From an uncultured Muribaculaceae bacterium (GTDB lineage Bacteria; Bacteroidota; Bacteroidia; Bacteroidales; Muribaculaceae): a stretch of DNA of 64,000 bases. Position 1 is the stretch's first letter. Each line of letters starts with the position of its first letter. Below, piece by piece: positions 57,334 to 64,000 of the stretch. The position numbers and the translations under genes are program-made. The stretch spans positions 1 to 64,000 of the forward strand of contig CAJUCW010000015.1 in assembly GCA_910585275.1 (NCBI GenBank), written 5' to 3'. The notes beneath the pieces were generated by a model. That model had not been told where the DNA came from and searched no databases. It saw nothing but the letters and a program-made list of their open reading frames with translations.

Positions 57334-58707
57334 TCAGTAGGAAAAATCTCCGAAAGAAATTGTTTCCCCTCCGGGTTCGTGCCTGTAGTCGTCACGTTTC
57401 CTGCCGGGGGCATTCTTTTCCGAAATGCGCTGTAGTTCGTCGTTGAAGCGTGGCTCACGGTTGTAGGTCGGCACGCTTTCCACAAGAGCGATCACATCAT
57501 GGTCGTCAAACTGCGATGGCTTCAGCACTGCATATTTTAGTTTTGCGGCGTTGCGGCGTTGTTTTATGACCTTATCCGCACCGTAAACCTCCGCAATACG
57601 TTCGTTCGACTCCTCTTTGCGCTGTTTCTCTTCTTCCTTGTCTTTGATGCCTTCGAATAGAATTGGCCCTTCTTTTTTGTCCCCTTCTTTCGTTTTGCGG
57701 TCAACCAATGTCACGTCGAATCCCGATGCGAGTACGGTGATTTTTACCTTGTCTTCGAGTTCCGGATTGTCGCCTATACCCCATTTTACGTCGATGCTCG
57801 ACGGCAGTTTCGAGGTGAACTGCGTGATTTCAGCAATTTCTTCCGCCCGGAGTGGGTTTTTTGCCTGTCGGGAGCAGGTGAATTTGAAAAGCAGACGCTT
57901 TGAAGTGTTGATGTCGTGTGCTTTAAGCAGCGGCGAATGCAGGGCGTTGTGGATGGCGTCGGAGATGCGGTGCTCCCCTTCCCCGTAAGCCGTTGAAATG
58001 ATTGCGGTGCCGCTGTCTTTCAACGTGGTTTTTACGTCCTGGAAATCGACGTTGATGTAGCATTTTTCGGATATGATGTCGGAGATGCTTCGTGCGGCGT
58101 TGGCGAGAGTGTCGTCGGCCTTTTCAAAGCAGTTGAAAAGGTTGTAGTCCTTGTAAAGCTCGATAAGGTTCTCGTTGTTGATTACGAGCAGCGCATCAAC
58201 GTGTTCCCTCATTTCGTTGGCTCCGTCAAGGGCCTTGAGAATTTTCTTCTCTCCCTCGAAAAGGAACGGCACGGTCACGATTCCTATTGTTAGCATCCCC
58301 GCTTCTTTTGCCAGGCGTGCCACCACGGGGGCGGCTCCGGTGCCTGTGCCTCCGCCCATTCCGGCGGTTATAAACACCATTTCCGTGCCGTCTTCAAAGA
58401 GCTTCTGGATGTCTCTCGAGCTCTCTTCGGCACATTGCCTTCCCACTTCCGGGTTGTTGCCTGCCCCACGCCCGTGGGTCACGTCCCAGCCGAGCAGAAG
58501 CTTTGTCGGGATGTCCATGTCGTTGAGATGTTGCCTGTCGGTGTTGCAGACAACGAAACTCACGTTGGGTATATTTTGGTGAAACATATAATTGACGGCA
58601 TTGCTCCCGCCTCCGCCCACTCCTATCACCTTTATAATCGATGCGTTGGGGTCGTCGAGAAATGTGCTGTCGTCAGCTATGTCGTATATTCTGGTGTCTT
58701 CGTCCAT
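57334..58707 (-). CDS. ftsZ: Cell division protein FtsZ
   Basis: 457 residues. Tubulin-like GTPase forming the division ring. 'IGVGGGGSNAVNYM' opens the GTP site, the tubulin signature is 'AGMGGGTGTGAAPVVARLA', and the T7 loop contains 'NVDFQDVKTTL'. A variable linker of about 100 residues ends in a short conserved C-terminal tail ('ETISFGDFSY') that differs from the usual FtsZ tail. Downstream of ftsA by 53 bp. Confidence 0.97.
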   Translation of the reverse strand: MDEDTRIYDIADDSTFLDDPNASIIKVIGVGGGGSNAVNYMFHQNIPNVSFVVCNTDRQHLNDMDIPTKLLLGWDVTHGRGAGNNPEVGRQCAEESSRDIQKLFEDGTEMVFITAGMGGGTGTGAAPVVARLAKEAGMLTIGIVTVPFLFEGEKKILKALDGANEMREHVDALLVINNENLIELYKDYNLFNCFEKADDTLANAARSISDIISEKCYINVDFQDVKTTLKDSGTAIISTAYGEGEHRISDAIHNALHSPLLKAHDINTSKRLLFKFTCSRQAKNPLRAEEIAEITQFTSKLPSSIDVKWGIGDNPELEDKVKITVLASGFDVTLVDRKTKEGDKKEGPILFEGIKDKEEEKQRKEESNERIAEVYGADKVIKQRRNAAKLKYAVLKPSQFDDHDVIALVESVPTYNREPRFNDELQRISEKNAPGRKRDDYRHEPGGETISFGDFSY

Positions 58708-58760
58708 GTCTGGGAATGGTGTTTACTTTGGTGTGGATGGGAAACTTGTTGGGATATAGC

Positions 58761-60098
58761 TCATTCGATGAGGTCGGAATTGTCTTCGGGGCCGCCTCCG
58801 AAAATGTTGGCGAGTCTGGTTTTGAATCCCGACATGAAAGAATTCGTCTTCCCTTTCCGTCTTTTCCTTTCCGTTTCTTCTTCTTCTACTTCCGGCTCGG
58901 GAAGCGGCAGAGGCGCTTCGCCTGTCGCCGGAACTTCTTTGTGGTCAGGTTCTTTAAGGCATTCTGCTTCGCTAAGGGTGGCTCCGGCATACATTATGCT
59001 GACGATTTCCTCCAAATCATGTCCGGGGGTTTTGCTTTCGTCAACCGTGACATAATTCGGGAGCTTCCCTTTCCTTACGGGTAGATTGCTTTGTTGGGCG
59101 AGAAGGTCGGTAATGCCCTGCAGCCTGACGCCTCCTCCGATGCAGATGATTCCGCCGGGAAGGTCGGATTCTTTCAAGCCGGCATATTCCATCTGTTCCA
59201 CGATGTTGGCCACAATCTCTTCCGAGCGTGCCACCACAAGGTTGCCGACGTCTGAAAGTTTCACGCCGTTGAGATTGAGCGATGACTGGGTGTCGCGGGG
59301 TATGGCGTTGCCGGAGGTTATTTTGATGTCTTCCGCGTTCTCTTCGAGCACGTTAAGGGAGGTGATGTCGCGCGTTATGTTGCGTCCTCCTAACGGGAGG
59401 GTGGCGAAATATGCGAGACATCCTTTGCGATAAATCGACACAGTTGTGGTTTCCGCGCCCAAATCCACAAGCATGCATCCGAGACGTTTTTCATCGGGTG
59501 TGAGAATAAGATGGCCCGTGGCAAGGGCGGTGACCACAAATCCGTTGATTCGAATGTTGAGTTTGTCGGAGATGGTGCGTGTGAGGTTGCGTTTCAGTTC
59601 CGGACGGCACACGATAAGGTCGTAGGTGGCTTCGATGAAGTTGCCTACAATTCCCTTCGGAGAATGCGTTTCCGATTTTCCGACTTTGTAAAGCCTCGAC
59701 ACTGCGTCAACCACCTCCAGAGAGTTGTCGATTGCAGTGCGCATGGCATCGTTGCGCAGACGGTTGAGGATATCGTCCGAGATTTCGGTCTCGTCGGGGA
59801 GATTGATGTGGACTTCCGTAGGGATGCTTCTCAGAGAGCGTCCGGAAAGACCTACAAAAAGACCCTTTATCTTCTTGGGCGCCACGCCGGTGCGGCGTTC
59901 GAGCCTGTCGATGATGCGGGCCACTTTTACAGATGTCTCCTCCAGGTTCTGGATAATGCCGTAGCGCACGGCATCCACGCCTTTTTCCTGCTCTACTGCA
60001 ATCACCTCAAGATGACCCTCGCCATAGGTTCTCCCCACGGCGGCTATGATTTTCGAGCTGCTTATTTCAATAGCTGCTATATATCTCTCCTCACTCAT
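58761..60098 (-). CDS. ftsA: Cell division protein FtsA
   Basis: 445 residues of the actin-like FtsA that ties FtsZ to the membrane. 'YIAAIEISSSKIIAAVGRTY' is the phosphate-1 motif, 'CMLVDLGAETTTVSIYRKGC' phosphate-2, 'GGIICIGGGVRLQGI' the adenosine motif. A charged linker and a C-terminal helix ('SFMSGFKTRLANIFGG') could serve for membrane attachment. Between ftsQ and ftsZ. Confidence 0.96.
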   Translation of the reverse strand: MSEERYIAAIEISSSKIIAAVGRTYGEGHLEVIAVEQEKGVDAVRYGIIQNLEETSVKVARIIDRLERRTGVAPKKIKGLFVGLSGRSLRSIPTEVHINLPDETEISDDILNRLRNDAMRTAIDNSLEVVDAVSRLYKVGKSETHSPKGIVGNFIEATYDLIVCRPELKRNLTRTISDKLNIRINGFVVTALATGHLILTPDEKRLGCMLVDLGAETTTVSIYRKGCLAYFATLPLGGRNITRDITSLNVLEENAEDIKITSGNAIPRDTQSSLNLNGVKLSDVGNLVVARSEEIVANIVEQMEYAGLKESDLPGGIICIGGGVRLQGITDLLAQQSNLPVRKGKLPNYVTVDESKTPGHDLEEIVSIMYAGATLSEAECLKEPDHKEVPATGEAPLPLPEPEVEEEETERKRRKGKTNSFMSGFKTRLANIFGGGPEDNSDLIE

Positions 60099-60143
60099 CT
60101 GTGTTACTGTTCTTTGTTAATAACGGCTTCCGGTCCAAATGGT

Positions 60144-60986
60144 TTAAGGGGCGGTGCCGTTGGTTTGTTCCCGTGAAAAGGCTTCCGAGGGTAGGGTGGC
60201 TTCTTCAAGGTCGATTTCCTCTTCAAATCCTGCGCTATGCGCATTGGCTGTTTTGTTTCGTCTCGTAGCTACAATCTGCCCTTTGAATTTCACGGAGATA
60301 GTGTCATATTCTTCCCATCCCTTGTAGGGAATCACCTTGCGATAGAATGTCAGCAAGGCGTTGCGTTTCTCTCCGAGACGGGAGGTGTCGCCGAAGTTGA
60401 CGACATGCCCGTGGATTCTCGGCACAAGCATAATGTCGGAGGGACTCTTTGCTTCCACCATTCCCACGAGTTGTCTCAGAACCGGGTCGTTCTGGATAAA
60501 CCTTGTGACGGGCAGAACGTTGCGGGCGGGGAAGGTTTCCGAGAAATTACCGCTCACCACCGGCACGTCAACGAAGAAGTTTGCTTTCGACTCGATTCGC
60601 TTGCCGTCTTTGTTTATATAGTAACTTTTGTCCGGTTCAAATACCCTTATCTCCGGAATCATCGGCACTACCGAAACCGAAAGCATCCCGTTGGTGGTCA
60701 GTGCGCATTCCACGTTTTCAAAGTTGGAATAGCGCGAGAGATAATTTTCAATTTCCATTGTGTTGATTCTCTCTATTGCTGTTCCCTCTATTTTCTTGGG
60801 AAACTTCAAAAGTTCCTCTTTTACACCGTTTATAGTGACGGAATCCACGGATTTCGCAGATGCTATCACCACCTCTATACCCTGGCATGCATGACGACTC
60901 GCCTCGCCGTGCGCCCATATTGTCACTGCTGTGGCATAGGCGAACAACGCGGTGAGTATAAACCATTTAAGTATAGTCTTACGCAT
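60144..60986 (-). CDS. ftsQ: Cell division protein FtsQ
   Basis: 280 residues from the ATG at 60986 (an earlier start at 61013 would overlap murC further). One N-terminal membrane helix ('WFILTALFAYATAVTIWAHG') and a periplasmic POTRA-like domain ('VDSVTINGVKEELLKFPKKI', 'IENYLSRYSNFENVECALTT') match Bacteroidetes FtsQ/DivIB. Position between murC and ftsA confirms it. Confidence 0.9.
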   Translation of the reverse strand: MRKTILKWFILTALFAYATAVTIWAHGEASRHACQGIEVVIASAKSVDSVTINGVKEELLKFPKKIEGTAIERINTMEIENYLSRYSNFENVECALTTNGMLSVSVVPMIPEIRVFEPDKSYYINKDGKRIESKANFFVDVPVVSGNFSETFPARNVLPVTRFIQNDPVLRQLVGMVEAKSPSDIMLVPRIHGHVVNFGDTSRLGEKRNALLTFYRKVIPYKGWEEYDTISVKFKGQIVATRRNKTANAHSAGFEEEIDLEEATLPSEAFSREQTNGTAP

Positions 60987-62406
60987 CGTGCGACATATGT
61001 TTCCGTTCATCAAGGATGCTGTCGATGTCAGGCAAAAGCCTGTCTATGTCGGCGGCTCCGAGAGTCATCAAGATTTCAAAGTTACGATTTTTTATTAGAT
61101 TTAGCAAATCTTTTCGTTCACAAAAGCATTTCTGCGGGCTCGTCACGTCTTTGAGTATCAGGTGAGAATCCACTCCCGGGATGGGAAGCTCGCGTGCCGG
61201 GTAGATTTCAGGCATGATTACTTCGTCGGCATGTGAGAGGGCTTCTGCGAATTCCGGGGCGAAATCGCGTGTTCGCGTGTAGAGGTGGGGCTGGAATATC
61301 ACCGTGAGTTTCCTCCCCGGATATAGTTTCTTTACCGACCTGATGGATGCTTTGACTTCGTTGGGACTGTGGGCATAGTCGTCAATCAGTGCGGTGCTGC
61401 CGTCTTTGCCGTCGCGGATTACTTCGAACCGTCGTTTTGCGCCCTTGAATGATGCAAGGCCGCGCCTTACGTCGTCGGGCGTGGCTCCGGCTGTGATTGA
61501 AGCGGCAGCCGCGGCTACGGCGTTGTCTATGTTGATTTCAACGGGGACTCCCACCTCGATATCGGCAATTCTCACGTCGGGGCCAATCAGAGTGAAAGAG
61601 AGGGTGCCGTTGCCGAATTTCACGTCTTCCGCATGCCAGTCTCCTTCGTTTCCGCCGCTGTATGTCATCGTTTTCACCCCGTCGGGAGTCTTCGGACGGA
61701 GTTTGAGCCCTGTATGGAGCAACAGGGTGCCTCCTTCGCGGATAAGCGACGTGAAATGGGCGAACCCTTCGAGATAGCCCGCTTCGTCGCCGTAGATGTC
61801 AAGATGGTCAGGATCGGTCGATGTGACTACGGCTATGGAGGGGGAGAGCTGATGGAACGAGCGGTCGTATTCGTCGGCTTCGATCACCGACCATGGAGAT
61901 GTCTCGCTGAGCACGAGGTTGCTCCCTGTGTTGCGCAGAATGCCTCCAAGGAAGGCGTTGCAGCCAACCGACGAGCCGCGCAGGATGTTGGCCGTCATGG
62001 AGCATGTTGTCGTTTTTCCATGCGAGCCGGAGATGCAGATGGCTTCCGTAGAACGGGTTATCTTACCCAGAAGTGCGGCACGTTTTATCACCTCGAAACC
62101 GTTTTCGCGGTACCATCCCAGAATCTTGCTGTCGGCGGGGATGGCCGGAGTAAACACCACCAAGGTGTCGGCGGGGGAGCGGAATGCTTCGGGAATCTCG
62201 TTGCTGTCGTCGGTATATGTAATTTCGACCCCTTCTTCTTCCAGACGCCGTGTAAGTTCCGAGGGTGTTTTGTCATATCCGGCCACATTGTGGCCCTTGC
62301 TGAGGAAGTAGCGTTCGAGGTTTGCCATGCCTATGCCTCCGGCACCTACGAAATAGAGGTTGCGGAATGCGGAATCCGAGGGATGGAGTATGTTTTCCTG
62401 AGTCAT
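60979..62406 (-). CDS. murC: UDP-N-acetylmuramate-L-alanine ligase
   Basis: 475 residues. Adds L-Ala to UDP-MurNAc. N-terminal Rossmann motif 'FVGAGGIGMANLERYFLSKG', ATP-binding 'CISGSHGKTTTCSMTANIL' and central 'EADEYDRSFHQLSPSIAVVT' are diagnostic; 'LIDDYAHSPNEVKASIRSV' marks the C-terminal domain. Overlaps murG by 4 bp (ATGA) and ftsQ by 8 bp. Confidence 0.97.
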   Translation of the reverse strand: MTQENILHPSDSAFRNLYFVGAGGIGMANLERYFLSKGHNVAGYDKTPSELTRRLEEEGVEITYTDDSNEIPEAFRSPADTLVVFTPAIPADSKILGWYRENGFEVIKRAALLGKITRSTEAICISGSHGKTTTCSMTANILRGSSVGCNAFLGGILRNTGSNLVLSETSPWSVIEADEYDRSFHQLSPSIAVVTSTDPDHLDIYGDEAGYLEGFAHFTSLIREGGTLLLHTGLKLRPKTPDGVKTMTYSGGNEGDWHAEDVKFGNGTLSFTLIGPDVRIADIEVGVPVEINIDNAVAAAAASITAGATPDDVRRGLASFKGAKRRFEVIRDGKDGSTALIDDYAHSPNEVKASIRSVKKLYPGRKLTVIFQPHLYTRTRDFAPEFAEALSHADEVIMPEIYPARELPIPGVDSHLILKDVTSPQKCFCERKDLLNLIKNRNFEILMTLGAADIDRLLPDIDSILDERKHMSHDA

Positions 62407-63548
62407 GACTTTCTGTTCTTTAGGATTTGGCAGACTTCGTCTGCAATTCTGGAATCGCTGTCGGTTATGCCCATCTTTCCGATTTCCCGGCTCATGGCAT
62501 CGAGCTTTTCTTTGTCTGAAATAAGGGGTAGGGCGGTCGCTACGAGTTTCTCCCTTGCCTCGGCATCCGTTATCAGGACAGCCGCGCCATGGTCAGACAA
62601 TGCACGGGCGTTGTGGGTCTGATGGTCTTCCGCCACGTTTGGAGACGGAACGAGTATCACCGGTTTGCCGAGCGCCTGGAGTTCGGATATCGAGCCTGCG
62701 CCGGCCCTGCCGACAACAAGGTCGGCGGCTTTATAGGCCGATGCCATGTCGGTGATGAAAGGAGTCACCACAATCCCTTTGAGCCCTTTTGCTGCGAGGG
62801 GACCGCGGTCTCCGAAGTTTTTCCCGGTCTGCCAAATCACCTGGATTCCATTTTCGGCAAGTTCCCTTATCCCGGCTTCCATACTTTCGTTGAGGGTCAA
62901 CGCCCCGAGGCTCCCGCCCACTACGAGGAGGGTGGGGCGCTCCGGATTGAGCCCGAACGATTCGCGTGCTTCTTTCACTGTCTTCGAGGAACTGAGCAAT
63001 GCCTTACGGATTGGATTCCCGGTCTTTACTATTTTCCCGGCGGGGAAGAAGCGTTCCATTCCGTCGTATGCAACGCAGATTTTCTCGGCTTTCTCTCCGA
63101 GAAGTTTGTTGGTCACTCCGGCGTAAGAATTTTGTTCCTGAAGGAGAGTGGGCACTCCGGCACGTTGTGCCGCCTTGAGAGTGGGGCCGGAGGCATAGCC
63201 GCCTACGCCGATTGCTATGTCGGGCTTGAAATCGCGTATAATTTTGCGCGACATTCTGAGGCTTTTGAACAGCTTGAAGAGCACGGAGAAATTACGCCAT
63301 AGGCGTTTGCGGTCAAATCCTGCCACGGGGAGGCCGATAATCTTATATCCGGCGTCGGGCACGCGCGTCATTTCCATTCTGTTGTCGGCGCCTACGAAAA
63401 GAATCTCGGCGTCGAGACGTCTGCGGAGTGCATCGGCTATGGAAAGGGCGGGGAAGATGTGGCCTCCCGTTCCGCCACCGCTTATCACCACCCTCGGACG
63501 GTTCGCCATCCTGTCTGCGGCGGATGTATTTATATTCGTGTCAATCAT
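62403..63548 (-). CDS. murG: MurG (lipid II synthase)
   Basis: 381 residues from the ATG at 63548; 63509 is another possible start. Adds GlcNAc to lipid I. 'VVISGGGTGGHIFPALSIAD' opens the acceptor domain, 'AIGVGGYASGPTLKAAQRAG' and 'LLQEQNSYAGVTNKLLG' follow, and the donor domain has 'LLVVGGSLGALTLNESME' and 'DLVVGRAGAGSISELQALGK'. Overlaps ftsW by 8 bp. Confidence 0.97.
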   Translation of the reverse strand: MIDTNINTSAADRMANRPRVVISGGGTGGHIFPALSIADALRRRLDAEILFVGADNRMEMTRVPDAGYKIIGLPVAGFDRKRLWRNFSVLFKLFKSLRMSRKIIRDFKPDIAIGVGGYASGPTLKAAQRAGVPTLLQEQNSYAGVTNKLLGEKAEKICVAYDGMERFFPAGKIVKTGNPIRKALLSSSKTVKEARESFGLNPERPTLLVVGGSLGALTLNESMEAGIRELAENGIQVIWQTGKNFGDRGPLAAKGLKGIVVTPFITDMASAYKAADLVVGRAGAGSISELQALGKPVILVPSPNVAEDHQTHNARALSDHGAAVLITDAEAREKLVATALPLISDKEKLDAMSREIGKMGITDSDSRIADEVCQILKNRKS

Positions 63549-64000
63549 TTTTTGTCTGTGTTGAGAAGTTGGCCGCCTGCATGTCTTCGGGCAGCTCCTT
63601 AAGTTCAGCCTTGATTTGTTTCTTATTGCCGTTGACCACTGCAAACCTGCTCACGGATAGCATGATTCCGATTGCCACCGACATCACCACCACCGACGTG
63701 CCACCCTTGGAAATGAGCGGTAACGGCTGGCCACTGACAGGGAACAGTCCTGTCACGATTGCCATGTGGACGAGGGCCTGGAATACAATCAATACCGCAC
63801 ACCCCATAATCAGGAATGCCGGGAAAGCCCTCGAACAATAGTAGGCGATGCGTCCGGCGCGTGCGAGCAGACACAGATAGAGCAGCAGAAGGAATACGCC
63901 ACCTACAAGGCCGGTATCTTCCACTATAATAGAATAAATATAGTCGGAGAAGGCGAGCGGGAGGCGTGCGCTTTCGCGTGAATTGCCCGGCCCTTGACCA
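63541..64000 (-). CDS. ftsW: FtsW peptidoglycan polymerase, C-terminal part (runs off the window)
   Basis: About 153 C-terminal residues are in the window; the frame is open to base 64000. 'GQGPGNSRESARLPLAFSDY' and 'IYSIIVEDTGLVGG' followed by 'TGLFPVSGQPLPLISKGGTS' are the characteristic SEDS-family blocks (the GxPLPLxSxGGxS signature). FtsW polymerises septal glycan with its partner penicillin-binding protein. Confidence 0.96.
   Translation of the reverse strand, partial: GQGPGNSRESARLPLAFSDYIYSIIVEDTGLVGGVFLLLLYLCLLARAGRIAYYCSRAFPAFLIMGCAVLIVFQALVHMAIVTGLFPVSGQPLPLISKGGTSVVVMSVAIGIMLSVSRFAVVNGNKKQIKAELKELPEDMQAANFSTQTKND

Overview
The window looks like a chromosome segment from a Bacteroidota genome, order Bacteroidales, most likely a Muribaculaceae-type gut commensal (the family is an inference). 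Supporting evidence is the Bacteroidetes-only families (DUF4294, PCMD, DUF3575/DUF5119/fimbrillin operon, PorW and PorX of the type IX secretion system, TGS-type nucleoside kinase, BspA-like leucine-rich repeat proteins), the gene order dapB-lepB-wbqC and rnpA-yidD-tatD, and promoters of the Bacteroidetes form (-33 TTG, 19-21 bp, -7 TAnnTTTG).

Layout. 0.25-6.2 kb: minus-strand core genes (DUF4294, WbqC-like, lepB, dapB, PCMD protein, tatD, yidD, rnpA). 6.3-14.1 kb: an AAA-ATPase/DUF1703 gene that has lost its nuclease domain next to a MITE-like repeat, then a radical SAM enzyme, LD-carboxypeptidase, MazG-like pyrophosphohydrolase and glycosyltransferase 2, then an AT-rich insert with an LTA-synthase-like transferase and a HicAB module. 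14.1-22.1 kb: minus-strand envelope operon (DUF4254, glycosyltransferase 9, large TPR protein, plug-less outer-membrane barrel) and a promoter driving tRNA-Glu, rpsT and a second tRNA-Glu. 22.4-28.2 kb: nucleoside kinase, mgtE, mutS.

28.2-45.9 kb is an accessory island between mutS and porW. It holds a four-gene fimbrial operon; two direct copies of a 334-bp block that carries the same internally deleted AAA-ATPase gene; three minisatellite arrays of a 35-37 bp CTCCTGT-rich unit, each closed by an inverted unit; an IS110 transposase remnant abutting a diverged copy of the last 48 bp of mutS; a YafQ-type toxin-antitoxin pair; a twofold [HEPN-like protein + secreted BspA-type LRR protein] module; a three-gene antitoxin-YoeB-HigA operon; a 23-bp tandem repeat; and an MqsA/Panacea-type antitoxin regulator behind a perfect 34-bp palindromic operator. 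A 424-bp near-identical element occurs at 12.9 kb and, inverted, at 38.1 kb, each time ending 15-20 bp in front of a start codon.

46-64 kb returns to core genes: porW and porX (T9SS), a Sel1-repeat protein, then a minus-strand run queG, rnhA, pdxB, a membrane protein, an RlmL-like RNA methyltransferase with an Arg/Gly/Asp repeat tail, and the division/cell-wall cluster ftsZ-ftsA-ftsQ-murC-murG-ftsW (ftsW runs off the window).

The LRR proteins end in a T9SS-like C-terminal segment and lie a few kb from porW/porX, so island and core may be functionally linked. The strongest candidates for new biology are the HEPN-LRR pairs, the portable 424-bp leader, the inverted-capped CTCCTGT arrays, and the mutS-end/IS110 junction that marks one island edge.
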